From Talpa occidentalis (lineage: Eukaryota > Chordata > Mammalia > Eulipotyphla > Talpidae): 64,000 nt of DNA. Each line of letters starts with the position of its first letter. Within the stretch, counting starts at the first letter, position 1. Below the pieces are notes generated by a model. The model ran no database searches and was not told where the DNA came from. It worked only from the letters and a program-made list of their open reading frames with translations. Position numbers and translations under genes: made by a program. The stretch lies in contig NW_023604295.1 in NCBI RefSeq assembly GCF_014898055.3, positions 69,456,545-69,520,544 of the forward strand, given 5' to 3'. Of this stretch, positions 1 to 13,060 are shown one piece after another.

Positions 1-938
1 GAACAAAAAATGGATGTAGATAAGAACATTCTAAGAGAAGAAACAAACTGATTTTACTGGCATTTGTTTCTGGCATAACACAGATTAGAAGAAAATGAGA
101 TCTCCAACACATTTTTGTGCAAAATAAGAAATGAATATATGACCATTTTAGTAGTCTTATAGTTATAGCACAAAAATAATACAAAGGAAGATAAAATATC
201 AATGCTTTAGTATTCAAATAGAATATATAAAAGTGTAACTATTCCATTTCAAAATGCACCCCTTAGTCTACTTAACTGACTGGTTTTATAAATTACATAC
301 ATTGTAATTTTGTCTTTATTTCAGTATAAAATATTATCTCATATTTAGTTTTTGATATATTTTCATTACAATAATCTATTTTAAGTTAGCTGATAAAATA
401 ATTTTGTATTTTTTAAGAAATTAGTTTCACTCTTCAGACTGAAATTATTTTAAAATCCAGCATAAGTACTGAGGAGTTATTTGAAAGAATATTTTATCAT
501 ATATCTATATGTGATGTATGCTTTAAATATGGTACTCACAAATATAACCAATACAGTATAACCCAAATCCAATCTTTTCCTCTGTGATACTTAATGAATC
601 AGAAATGGTATGTGTGCAACATAATAAAAACCTAAAAAAGCAATTAATTTATTAATATCCATCCTAGATTTTTAGTTTTGCATTCAGAATTTTATTTTAT
701 GTTCATACACACTAGTGACATAAATCACTGTTTAAAAATAGTTTTTATTTCATGGGTCTACATTAATCTTGAAATACTAAAAATAAATTTCATGTATAAT
801 CACAAATAAATATTAGTGAAAATGACCAATGTAAACTTTTAATGATCATGAATTATTAATCCTAAAACAATCACCTTCTCACTGAGAAAGTGATCCTTTC
901 ATTCAACATCAAAAGGGTAAGTGGATCCACAATATTCT
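1..938. other. Intron sequence, nothing recognised
   Basis: A+T-rich DNA with only short open frames and no recognisable repeat down to the L1 insertion site at 924. Confidence 0.6.
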
Positions 939-1220
939 ATATATATATTATTTTATTTTATATAACTCTTACATCATTTTTCATTTTTGCACAATGTATG
1001 CATTTTCATTTTGGTTATATCCCCTGTACAATATCCACTCCCTTATTTTGGCCCTAATTCCTCCTCTCAGCACCCCTCTCACCCTTAGTGTGTCTCTTGT
1101 TTATGGTTGCTTTTTGCTTTTGATTTTTTCTTTATTTTAATTAGTCTTTTTCTTGGTCCCTTATTTAGGTTTTCTAAATCCCTGCTATGAGTGAGATCAT
1201 CTGATATTTTTCTTCTTCTA
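939..1220 (-). mobile_element. 5'-truncated L1, 3' end only
   Basis: The reverse complement carries the L1 ORF2 stop region (CACTCATAGCAGGGAT-like), the G-rich 3' UTR and the A-rich tail seen in other L1s of this window (40801-41446, 51576-51754). It is flanked by a perfect 15-bp target-site duplication, GATCCACAATATTCT, at 924-938 and 1221-1235, so both ends are fixed. Confidence 0.9.
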
Positions 1221-1235
1221 GATCCACAATATTCT

Positions 1236-2560
1236 TAATGAAGAAAATGTCAGAGAGAGGAAGACATTGTTGGTATCACAAATGGGTGCACAGAATGCTA
1301 TTAAAAATAGCACAGGTAGCTATTAAAAAAATAACTTTATTAAAGTCTCATAGTCTTATCAAATGAATTTGAGAAAAATATATTGGACCTTAGTTTGGGT
1401 AGATATTAAAGAAACCCCTAGAAATTTCACATGGTACATGAAAATTTCTAAAGTGGCCCGGTAATACTTTTTCCTTCCTATAGGCTGTATATAAAATTAT
1501 TACACTGAATAGTCTTTTGGTGTTCTAAAACAAGATATCCTCAAGTTATCTCCTGTGAGGGCCTGCATATCTAAAAGAAGGAAGAAAAACATGCAATATT
1601 TTCAAAATTACAAGATCTTCATCTTAAAGCCTCCTTACTAAGACTTGTGATTATGATTACTTTTCCCTATTTCCAAAATTGCATAAGAATTTTTTTGTAC
1701 ATTTGTTTTCTAAATAAAGTACAACAAAAGAGTAAAAAAAAAAACTTAATTCAATTATTTAAATGACACAGTTTAAATGACTGCAAATTTCCCACAAACC
1801 TTACTTAAAACAGGAGTTCAAAGACAAAGTGGGCAGATTTTTCCTTTTGGTGTAAAATAATGCTTTCCACTATAATACGGTTGTGCTTGAAACCAGAAAA
1901 GCAAGAAAATGTGATCACCCATGCACCTTGGTCCAGGCTCCCATTTTTTAACTATATTGTTGCTATTTGATTTCCTTTAGTTTCTGAAATCCATCTACAC
2001 AAAAGTAAGATAACTTTTTCCAGGAATGCATTTAATACCTTCAACAAAGAAAATACTGTAATTCATTCTAATTTACTAGGAAGGAAGGAGGGAGGGAGAG
2101 AAGGAGCAAGGAAGAAAATGAAAGAGAAAAAAATAGACAAATAGAAGTTGCCTATACTAAAATACAAAAATGTTCTCTAAATTCTCTCTATAGCATATCC
2201 AAATTCCATATGTTCAGTTTTAAAGTATACTTCTATTAAATAGTCACCTTTCTTCCAATATTTATCAGAAACTTATAAACAGCAAAACATTACATCTTCC
2301 CTTTTCTTCCTCCTTTCTCTAGTATTCCTGCCCACGCTACCTCAGACTTTGAAAGCTCGTTTTTCATTTTCAAAGTTTTCTAATCTTTTTTATAAGATTG
2401 CCTTTTCTTCTAATTCTCATAATATTCCATTAAAATATTATACAAAATGTCTCTGAGCAACCCACAATTCTGAGGAACTGAAACAAAGTTTGGGTTTAAA
2501 AAAATTCTTTTATTTTCTCCAACAATATCTCTATAAAATAATTACAGAGGCATTTTCTGG
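1236..2560. other. Intron sequence, nothing recognised
   Basis: A+T-rich; only a short purine-rich stretch at 2080-2135 stands out. Confidence 0.55.
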
Positions 2561-2569
2561 ACATGACAC

Positions 2570-2745
2570 CAGGCATTTGATTATGCTAACTAAATAACCC
2601 TCACAATACCCTATGAGACACATAGCACAATTCCCTTTTTCAGGTAAAACACCTCAACCTCCAAAAAGTACAATCATATGCTCAAAGTTACACAAAAAAC
2701 AAGACCAGAGGCCGGATCTATGTAATTTCAAAGATACAGTATTCT
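2570..2745 (-). repeat. MIR-like SINE relic
   Basis: The order of motifs (CTCACAATACCCTATGAGACA, then a CAGGTAAAACAC region, then TCAAAGTTACAC and a GCCGGATCTATGTAATTTCAA region) follows the reverse complement of the mammalian MIR core from memory, heavily diverged. Confidence 0.55.
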
Positions 2746-2760
2746 ACCACCCTCTGCACC

Positions 2761-5267
2761 TGTAAGCTGTGGGTATATTCCTCTAAAGGAAGATAACAGT
2801 ACAATATAAAACAGTAGGTACTGCTGCTGATGACGAGGAATCCCAAAACGAGTAAGACAGAACTGAGCCTGCAAAACAGTCTCACCAGGTCACTTTCGAA
2901 AATGTGACTAAATGGATTATTTAAGAACATGCATATGTGAAAAAACTCTTATCTGTTTATATTTGCTGTTCATAATAAATTAATTTGAAACCCATTAACA
3001 GGGTAAGTGAGGTGATCATCACCCTGAATTATATTTCCTAATTCCGTGGCAATTGTAAAATCCACAGGCTTAGCAATGGGTGGGAAAAAAAGAATGTTCC
3101 CTGCAGCTGCAGCTGACTTTCTGGCAGACTCGGAAAGCAACTGTGTTGGCAGCTTAACCAGGCATCTGGGGCTGTTGGTGAATTAGTCTGAGTACTGACC
3201 TTCTAGATCGCCTATAAACACTCTGCATTTGCCTTGCTCCATAATGAAGGGAATTTAACTCTTTGTATGATTATGATTAGGGGTTATTATGAAATCCTCT
3301 TTAAGTTAATCAATGCAACCTTTCTTTAAAGACACACTTACAAAGCATTAACAAGCATTTGGTTTTTTTAAGAACAAATTCTATTTGATAAAAGAGAAAT
3401 TTTTAATTAGCTAAAACTTGTGCAAAATGTTTTCATGAAGAGCTATCTCAGATTTGTGTCCTTTCAATACTTTCTACTTTTAAGAAGGTACACTTTTGAA
3501 TTATCCAGTAATGTTTTTTAAATGTATATATCCATAAGACACCAAGAAAGCATTTCTATTTTAAATTCTAGTGGTCCTACTTAGACTTTAATTCTTAATT
3601 AAATTCTAAAGTACTTTGGGAGTAGTTTAAGAACAATATCTTTGTTTTGAACCTTAATAAATAAAAAAGCTGTTTATGGCACTTAGCATGAAATAATCTT
3701 CAGTTGTTGAAGTCTATTATTGTAATTACAGAGCTTTTTTCCCCTCTTTTTAAGGCTGATAATTTCTAATAGATTTAAATTTTCGTTGGAAATGTTTTAT
3801 AAAATTAATATTACTTATATGATTCCTCTTCTAGTTACTCATGCCTTTCTTTACATATAGTAGAAGAACAAACCACAAATGCTATGAATTAAACATGAAT
3901 ACACATTTTCAAAAAATGGACTCATATAGCAATTAGATTTATTGATAAACTGATACAGTTATGTATCATTAGCATGCCAATATATTAATAAACATACATG
4001 CACATAATATGTATGTATTTAAAAATAATAAAATTGTATAATCACAATATATTAACAACTAGTAATTTATCATTTTATAACATGTTTGTCTAATTAAAAC
4101 TTTTCATTTAATGACAAAGGCATATGAGTATATATTCAATATATTCATTTATTTTATATGATAAATATATATATTCAATGTATATTCATTTATTTACTTT
4201 TGACTGCTGAGTCAGAGTAAATCTTCACGTTGAAAGGGAACTTGGAGCTGTTCCAAGTCTAACAACCTCTAAGTAACTGACCCCTAACAAGATGAACTGT
4301 CTCCAGGGTGATGGAGAGTCAGAACTTTTGATGCTCTATCCCTTGTACTTTCTATTTACACTATACTGCCTCTGAAATAAGATGTAAATAGGGTTGAAAT
4401 GTAGAGTTTAAATCTAAAGAACAGCAGAGCTTATTGTAAACTTTCATCCAATTTTGCTATAATGGGTTTCTTATGTAGAATTTCCCTTTTGGACTAGTAT
4501 ACTCTTTAGTTCTACTTTTTTTTTTCTCATTGTACACATAGAATTCCATGTTTAGTAGGGAAAAAAAGCATAAAATAAAAAAGCATAAAATAATCAAATA
4601 AGATATTTTCTACTAGTGACACTATTACCTTTGATGTCATAGGGACCACCAGATTATTAGCACAGTCAAATTAATTTATTGATTTATTTAGATCAGCAAA
4701 CAACTTTTCATCTTTAAATACTTCTAATATCTCTCTAATATGCACTATATATTTTACGTGAAATGAAGAGCAAACTTTTTTGCCAGTGCATTTATTTTTC
4801 CAAAAGCATTCTTTTCTTTTCTTTTGCTTTCCATAAGAAAGGTAACCCCCCACACACACACACAATGCCATGTTCTCCCCAACAATTAATATTTTAATTT
4901 CAAAGTAATATTTTCTTTGTAACATCTGCCAATAGACACATTAGAAATTAAAGATAGAGATTACTTTTTGTTAAGGTTTTTTAGTTTGTTTTGAAGTTAG
5001 TATCTAATGAAAACAAATCAATGATGAAACCACTGCTGTTTCTAAGAACTGTTTTTTTTTTTTTTTTGTTTTCCCAGTTTCACATCTGAACATATGTAGC
5101 CAATAATAAGGATACTTTTTGAACAACTGATAATTTGTAAACTGCAAACCCACAGTAAGAAGTTTCTCCTAGGGAACACTGTAAAACAAGCACTTTCTAA
5201 TTATAGTACTTTAGCATTTCCTCTCATATTAATCTAACACAAGAAGGCCAGAATACTAACTTTGAGA
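2761..5267. other. Intron sequence; possible conserved block near 3.0-3.3 kb
   Basis: No gene or clear repeat. The segment about 3000-3290 is less A+T-biased, lacks simple repeats and contains CAGCTG E-box-type motifs; it has the look of conserved non-coding DNA, but this cannot be tested here. A short AC run is at 4850-4864, a T run at 5051-5067, and an A+T-rich near-repeat (ATATTCAAT...ATTCATTTATTT) at 4130-4195. Confidence 0.4.
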
Positions 5268-5278
5268 CAAATTATATC

Positions 5279-5552
5279 GTTTTTTAATACTTTTTTTAAA
5301 AATATTTATTTATTTATTTATACAAGCACTGGGTCCAGTCAGAGGCGTGGGAGGGTGAGAAAATTCACCAGAGCCAGAGCAGAGTAGAACAGGCAGAGTG
5401 AGGAAGTACACTGCTGAGGGGAGCAGCGGGCGGCAGAAGAGGTCTGGGCACCATGGGGACCCTCGCGGGCGGCGGGGGATCAAACTGGTGCTGCAGAGGC
5501 TGCGGACAGCTTCGCAAACCAGTGCTCAACTGCTGTGCCATTGGGGAGGCCC
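5279..5552 (-). mobile_element. T+ tRNA-derived SINE, subfamily B
   Basis: Reverse complement starts GGGCCTCCCCAATGGCACAG and has a tRNA-like head, a middle GAGGTCTGC-type body and an AATAAATAAATA tail. Flanked by the 11-bp duplication CAAATTATATC at 5268-5278 and 5553-5563. Confidence 0.93.
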
Positions 5553-5563
5553 CAAATTATATC

Positions 5564-6821
5564 TTGACATAATCAAAGCCAACTGGTGGAGACAAGTACA
5601 GAAAGTTCTCGGTTTGCTCTAAATTGTAAGGTGCATTAAGTTTATGTTAAGATATTTTACCCAAAGTTTGTTTACTGTGTTAATTTTAATCATACATGGC
5701 TTATATTAATGTAACCTATCCCAGTACAATGTTAGAATTTCTCCTTAACTATACTGTACCACCACAATTAGATTCTATATACAAAGTATCAAACATCATT
5801 CAAAATTCAATTTCTATTCAAATATCTTTCACAATGCACCATGTCTGCACCCACTGGGTTCTTCAAACTTGATTTGTTGATATCAACTATAATTTTATAT
5901 AAAGTCTCATTTGGAAATTATACCTACTATAAGTATAATAAAGAAAAATAAAGGTGTATAGGAACAAAAGGTCTACATCTATCCTCTCTATTATACTGTT
6001 GCTTTTATTCTCTTAATTATCAACAGTTCCTTTTCTGACTTTTCACCTATTCTGTTATCTGACTCTGATGTCAAAAGAAATCCAAAATCCCTTACTTCTT
6101 GTTGTTGCTATTTTTCTTTAGTCTACCTTTTAAAGTGAAAAACACCTTTAGATCCATGAGATATAAATCTTTCATCATTGATAAAACATGGCAAGATGAA
6201 AAGGAAACTCTACAGAACTTTCCCAAGAAGCATTTGGAAAAATGCTCTTGGGGAAAGAAAAAAAAAAAAATATGCCAAGAAATCTGTTTGCAGTCATTGA
6301 TTACTAACAGTCACTGACTTACTCTATTTTGCCTAAGATTAATCTTCATCAAAAATAATTGTAAGAAGAGCCACTTTTTTTCTAATATTATATCTCCATG
6401 AAGTAAATAATGGCCACATGAAATTATGCAAACTACTAAAGTATTTTAATGTTAACTCTAGATCCTCAGTCCAAGGACATGACATATTGCCAGAGATGCA
6501 TTTTAGATTCTATTCTTTTAATTTTACCTCTGCAACAATAATTAGACACCAGAGTTACAATATAAGATTTTGTATTTTTGACACTTCAAAATAAAATAAA
6601 CTGTGGAAAATGATTATGAAATATATTAATTTGTGATTTAGATATTTCTACCAAATTTCATGCTTAAAATATGGTATTTTTTAAAATAGTCTATCTAAAA
6701 GTGGTTGGCCCTGATAATCATGTGTTTAATTTTCCATAATGTGAACCTGCTATATTGATGGTCAGTCAGTTTTTATTAGTATCACAGTCAAAATGCCAAC
6801 CTTAAAAAAATGGAACATTCA
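5564..6821. other. Intron sequence, nothing recognised
   Basis: A+T-rich, short open frames only, no repeat identified. Confidence 0.55.
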
Positions 6822-7082
6822 GGGCCTCCCCTGGTGGCGCAGCGGTTGAACTCTGGGTGCGAAGCTGCCTGCAGCCTCTGCAGCACTGGTTTGATCCCCG
6901 GCTGCTCCCAGGCCACCAGAGGATGGTCCCACATGGCACTCAGACCTCTCCTGCCACCCGCTGCTCCCCTCAGCAGTGTGCTTTGGTCCTTCCCAGCTCT
7001 GGTTCTGGTGAATTCTCTCACCCTCCCGTACTTCTGACTGTACCCAGTGCTTGTACAAATAAAATAAATAAATAAATAAAAA
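6822..7082 (+). mobile_element. T+ tRNA-derived SINE, subfamily B
   Basis: Starts GGGCCTCCCCTGGTGGCGCA with A box TGGCGCAGCGG and a B box close to GGTTTGATCCC; carries the extra GCTGCTCC block before the GGCCACC motif, and ends in (AAAT)n. A clear duplication was not found; an AT microsatellite follows directly. Confidence 0.9.
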
Positions 7083-7084
7083 TC

Positions 7085-7140
7085 TTATATATATATATAT
7101 AATCTTAATAAAAATCATATATATATATATACACACATAT
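7085..7140. repeat. (TA)n microsatellite at SINE tail
   Basis: Two TA runs separated by AATCTTAATAAAAATC, followed by short ACAC; probably grew from the SINE tail. Confidence 0.8.
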
Positions 7141-9540
7141 AATTTCCAGCAAGGAGGATTTATGATATAAGAAATAAAGAAATAAGAAGGATATAAAATG
7201 TTGTCCTCATTAAAAATGATTAAATTATAATTCTACAAGGAGGAGCATGGGTAGAACCCTTACATTGCTTCACTCTTACTTAATATGGAAATTTTCTTTA
7301 AAGACTATATGTCATAGTCTTCCCCAAAGCTACTGTAAAATCATTAGGAAACATAACTTACAATTTTTTGTTACATAACACAAGATTATTTCTGATGGGA
7401 AAATAATGTAATCTTTTTTACATTTTCTGGTATCTGCATTCCCTAACCTAAAGGTATCTGAAAACATAACTTTGTTGTTACTTGTTTTGAAATAAGTGTC
7501 TTGTATTATTTCAGACTATCTACCACCAAGAACATTGGAAGGCAAAATGAACTTAACAATATCCTGAAACATTAAAGATTAACTGAATGCCTATTTGAGA
7601 TCACTTTTCTTATAGGGAAATAAATTAAGCAAACAATTTCTTTTCATGGGAAAAATATTTTCTTTTGTTTAAAGGTAAAATTCATTTTTTAGTATTTCAA
7701 ATAACCTTTTACCTTGAGCTTATAGTCTGTTGCATTTTTATATTAAATCAACTCTTACTCTACAAAAATTCTACTATTATAAATTCTGCCTATATTAATA
7801 TAATAAGATTTTTGGAAAATAGTCAAACCAGTAGTACAAAAGTTTTTAAAATGCTTCACCTAAATGTATGAAGAGTTCAGAATTTAATATACTCTCTGAA
7901 ATGTTAAAGAATGGAATGTTAAATGTTAAAGAGGGAAGTTGTACACTGTGACAGATCTAAGGTGGTTAGGAAAAAAGTTTTTATCTGTTATACAAAAATA
8001 CTATCAAAAACAAAGATATAAGAATGATATAAACTTAGTTGATTAATAAACTGTGAGAACAAAACTGACTCTTACCTAATATACCTATCCTATAAAAATG
8101 TTTAAAGAATTGAGAACAGGACCACAGAAGTCACTAGACTCAAAGATGACAAAACAGCACCACCTAGTTCCTTCTATAAAAGTTTTTAGAGATGTACGTA
8201 GCTCTGATTTACTTTGGAAATTTAATATATTTTCAAAATAAATCATTTAGTAAAAAGCTATACTCATGCAAATTATCACCTGCAACAGAGCATTTACTTG
8301 AATTGCTTTAATTGTTAATTTTCCTCTAAAATATAAAGAAAGCGATATCAAAGTTAATGCCAAAGCTGAGGTTTTTCTAGCTGTGCATTGTACTGTTGCA
8401 TGTAATCCAGAAAATTAAGTCTCTAAACAGAATAACTATACATACTAGACTACTGTCATTTTGCATTCCAAAGTTTAAATATATGTAAAACCTTTTTTAC
8501 TTATCCACTGCTTGATATATATATCATTTACTCCAGTGACACGACTGTTAATAACAATCATCAAAAACTGGATGCAATCTATTAAAAAATGACATCATTT
8601 GCATATTGTGATTTTCAGTCAGTTAGATAATAAAGGAAATGATATAAAGATGTCAAGAATATTTGTAGTCTGCTCAAAAAAATTGTATTTACTCTCTCAT
8701 TTTAAGTAATTGTGAATACTATTCATTTCATTTTTTAAAGTTTTTAATGTCATCCTCATCTATGCTTCCATTTCATTTATCAAATGATTATAATTTCAAT
8801 CATATTTAGAGCAGATTGAACAGAAGGAAAGATTTCAGAAACAACATTTAATCAGCAGTCTCAAGGAGCCATATTATTGTAGTATAGGGTTTAATCACTC
8901 ATGATGTATTGTAATATAAACAAGGGATGGAATTTTAATATATATGACATAGTACTGGAGCTGTGTTTCTAGATAGGACATTTTAAAAATGTTTTCCCTG
9001 AGGCATGAGCAGTTCTTTAAATGACTGTCGCTGGTAACATCAGAATTGCTCAAGCAGAACTTCAGCTCTAAAAAACTAAATATTGTTGCTTGTTACATAG
9101 ATCGTTCTCACAGACCTCTTCTCCCCTACATTCCCCCTGCTGACCTGGTCATCTAGTGTTCTGGCCCACTGATCCTTTATGAAATTAAATGAATCATCCT
9201 CTTGAACAAATCAGTTAGAATAGAGCATGCTTGAATATTTCTTGTTCACTTGTCAGTTTCTTTCAAGTGTACTAATAAAAAAAAGAAAGAAACTGGCATC
9301 ATACCGAGAATGTTTTCAAGATAAACGACTGGAGAAAATGAGAACTATGTAATGCAACCTTAAATAAAAAATATTAAAAGCCCAGTAAGGTCTATAATAT
9401 TATTGTTAAATCAGGGATTTTATATCCTCATTGCTATATTTACATTCTGTCCCTAGTGGAATGATCTTACTCTAAAGTAGGAATAATTTTATTTTACAAA
9501 AAAATGAATTAAGACATTATGTATTTTGTTTGTTTCACCT
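7141..9540. other. Intron sequence, nothing recognised
   Basis: A+T-rich without recognisable gene or repeat. The stretch near 8990-9120 is compositionally more balanced than its surroundings. Confidence 0.5.
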
Positions 9541-9544
9541 GTGA

Positions 9545-9675
9545 TTCAGCTACTAGACTGTAAGCTATATAAGGGCAAAACATGTTTCCACGATACCTTG
9601 TATTTCCAGAATTTATCACACTGCCTTCAAATAGGTACTTACTGAAAAAAGTGAAGTGATGAATGAGTAAGTTGC
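9545..9675 (+). repeat. L2-like LINE relic (3' end)
   Basis: Carries the eroded motif order TAGACTGTAAGCTATATAAGGGCA ... TTTATCACACTGCC ... AATAGGTACTTA ... GATGAATGA (quoted in parts), which follows the 3' end of mammalian L2 from memory. Confidence 0.55.
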
Positions 9676-10194
9676 ACTTAAGAAAACCTAAAGTTACGAA
9701 GACCAAAATGATGGTAGCGATTTTTACAAATATTCATTAAATGCACAAAACATAAAATTGAACTTAAAATTGAAAAAAAAAAATTCAGTTCACTCCCTAA
9801 TAATAAAAATGGCTAAAGAATTAATGATGTACTCAATTTTAAAGTAAATCTATTGATGTAATTCCATTAGAAAAGAATGTGTGACCCAAACTCAGGCTAA
9901 TGGCTACAAATTAATTAATAAAATTCGTTGACAGAGAAAGAAAAGCTCTGAAATGTATACAGAGGGATATGGCATAAAAATCTCTTTACACATGTAAAAT
10001 CTTTAAATACTGAATAATGCATGGGTAGACAGAAACACAATTACAGTGAGAGATATTTAAAATCACCCAGTTAATGTTGTATTGACTGTATAAAAACATC
10101 TTTAGGTAGAAAGGTAAAAGAAAAATGTTATCTGCAGCTTGCAATCACCCGTAAGATCCTTTTACAATTCACAGCCAAAGAACAGAGGTGGTTA

Positions 10195-10315
10195 CAATCT
10201 CTCAGTCACAGATAAAGAAACTAAGCAGCAAGAGAAGTAACTTGCCCAAGGTCTCTAAAATAGTGACATGGCATAGATGAGAACTTAGGTTCCTTAACTC
10301 CTACCATTGTCTTGC
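10195..10315 (-). repeat. MIR-like SINE relic
   Basis: The CAGATAAAGAAACTAAG ... AAGTAACTTGCCCAAGGT ... GAACTTAGGTTCC order matches the reverse complement of the MIR core from memory; no duplication is left. Confidence 0.7.
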
Positions 10316-10763
10316 TGCTGCAAGGTACTTTCAAAAACCAAAGTCTGAATTAGGCCAATGAAATCACCTCTTTGTACAGAATATGGAACTCTTATAATAA
10401 AGACACCCAGCTGGACACCCTCTGAGCCCCTTCCATGCTAGGTATAGTTCGGTGACATTGCATTCACTCAAAGACTGGGGCTATATATTATTGTCTCTTC
10501 TTCTTTCACCAAGACACACCCATTCTCTATCTTTGTACACCTAGATGAAGTTCTTAGGAGGAACTACACTAACACCTTATCAATTTTACTGTTACCTCAC
10601 AGTGATATCATCATAAAATAATAAAAAGATAATAGTCATCCAGTCTGCCCATATCCATTCATCGAACATATTTGTTGTACTACAAATCATTCTCTTACCC
10701 TTCAAGGGTAATCTGTCCTGCTTTCCTGTGAGTATGTACTCTTAGTCAACAATATTAGGTAAA

Positions 10764-11037
10764 GGGCCTCCCTGGTGGTATAAGGGTTAAGATGCAACCT
10801 ATGAAGCTGTCCTCAGCCACTGCAGCAGGAGTTCGATCCCTAACCAGCCAGGCAAGGAGCAACCCACATGACGCAGCAGATCTCTGCTGCTTCCCTCAGC
10901 AGAATACTTTGGTCAATCTGCCTGTTCTGTTCTCCCACTCTGTCTCTGGTGATTCCTCTCACCCCCACCCCACACCTCTGGCCTGTACCCTAGCTCTTGT
11001 ATGCATAAATAAATAAATATTAAAGAAAAATTCAAAA
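10764..11037 (+). mobile_element. T+ tRNA-derived SINE, subfamily A
   Basis: Starts GGGCCTCCCTGGTGGTATAA, followed by GGTTAAGATGCAACC, the mark of subfamily A, with B box AGTTCGATCCC and (AAAT)n tail. Perfect 15-bp duplication ACAATATTAGGTAAA at 10749-10763 and 11038-11052. Confidence 0.95.
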
Positions 11038-12914
11038 ACAATATTAGGTAAAAAAGATTTTATTGTAAATCTGATTTGAATGACTTGCCCCAGACCTCTA
11101 AATAGCTATGGCTTTATCTCTCTACTAATATCTTTATCTTAGTTATTCCATGAAAGTGAAACAATACAGAAAACTGAAGTTCACAACACCTTTAATTACC
11201 AATAGCATTTCTATGTTTTTAAAAAAGCCAATGGGCATAAGAAGACTATAAAACTATCTTCTATAAATTTCACTTGATCTTTACAAGTACATTTAAAAAT
11301 GTTATTGAACATGAAATCTCCTTGTCATGGTAGTCATGATTCAGTCTTTCTGTAAAGATAACATACTTAGTACAATCTGCTTTTTGATGATTATTATGGG
11401 TATTGTTTTTAACTTGATGACTCTGGACAAGGATATTGGTCTGAAATGCTTTAGCATTCAAAATATCAGGTAAAGATCCTTACTTTATATATCAAACTGT
11501 AATTTCAATTTCTGAATGGAATATTATGACTAAACATATTGAGAATTATAAAGGTGAAACTCTCTCTTGCATTTCCAATATTTCAAATACTATGTGATTA
11601 CACAAAAAATAAAAATAAATGTCACTTTGATGTGTAAAATTCAGTAACATCAAAATATTTTTTAATCCAAACAGTAAAATTGTTAACAAAAATTGCTTCC
11701 CTTTATTAATTATCCTCTGGAAAGTTCATCACCAAGGGCTGAACTAGAAGTCACATTAGAGAAGGGAGTTATCCTTCTATAGCAACAGGATCACGCAGAC
11801 ACTGAAGTTTTGTGTCAGGCAAAATTTAAGGTATCCTATTTAAAAATAGCTTTTCAAAGGAGTGGAGTTATGAAACAGTCAAAAGTCCAAAGACATCAGG
11901 GAGATTGATTTCTTCTAATTTGTAGAAAAACTATATGCTTTTTAAGAAAAGATACATTTCTTTAGAGCTTTGTGCAAGGAGATAGCATTTTTAGAACATG
12001 TGTGGAAATGGAGTCACTATAAATTATAGACAGTCTTCTCTCCCTTGGTGTTCAGCAACTGGTAACTATATTTAAATTCTATTCAAAAGCAGTTACTATT
12101 CCTACCCAGCCTCCCACTGTCTTACAAAATATAGAAAGAAAATAAATTAAAGTCAACCATAGCAAACATGTGTCCTCAACTGCAGACATATGATTAAGCA
12201 TTTAAAAAATAACACAAATATTCAAATTTACTTTATAATAAAGTCTTATAAATAAAATGGATAGAAGTTTGCCCAGTTATTTAAGAAGAAAGTAACATGA
12301 GTTTGTACTTTAGGGACTGCTCAGAGAACCTTTATGCTATTGCTTGGCAATAACAAAAACAGGTCAGTCTGTAATGATAATCTGGCAGATCAAGGTCAGT
12401 TTGTAATTCCTCTTTGTTCAGATATTTATCCATAAATACCAGTTACTCTAAATAGAACAATAAGATAATTTGGCTTTATGTTTACTCAAAGCCATCTTCA
12501 GGAATATTTGGGGGATTATGAATAGAAATACTTAAAATGTAGGGAAAAAAAAACAAGGGCAGCTACTACGCCCAGAGAAATTAGGACATTTCAAAGCTCT
12601 AAGACAAAAGCTTTTAGTCTAACTTCAAACAGACCACCCTAACTGAAAGCAATGATTTCATATTTTGTGAAGTATGTCTTTATTTAGAATTGTTTGCATT
12701 TCTTAGTATCCATTTGTTATTACCACCTCCTTTTACATTACAAACAAACACAAACTCATGGCAAACATTTATTCTCCTCAGAATACTTTATTGGCATTTT
12801 GGCAATTAGAAAGCAAATACTTAAATATTATTTGTATCCAATTAAAAGATGTGTCAAAATTAAATGTATTGGGAGAGAACTAATCAATCAATGAAATGAA
12901 AACATTTTTAAAAA

Positions 12915-13060
12915 GGACATGGACTAGATATTCGATTAGGCACTTAAAATAAAATGAAGACTAAGACCCTGTACTCTTGGGGCTTATAGTACATGAGAGA
13001 AGACAGACAGATAAGTAACTAACATTCAAAATGGTGTAATAAAAATATATAAACAGGTTC
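12915..13060 (+). repeat. L2-like relic
   Basis: The order GGACTAGATATTCGATTAGGCACT ... CTGTACTCTTGGGGCTTATAG ... AGACAGACAGATAAGTAAC (in parts) resembles the common L2-type ending from memory; strongly diverged, and the orientation and family are uncertain. Confidence 0.35.
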
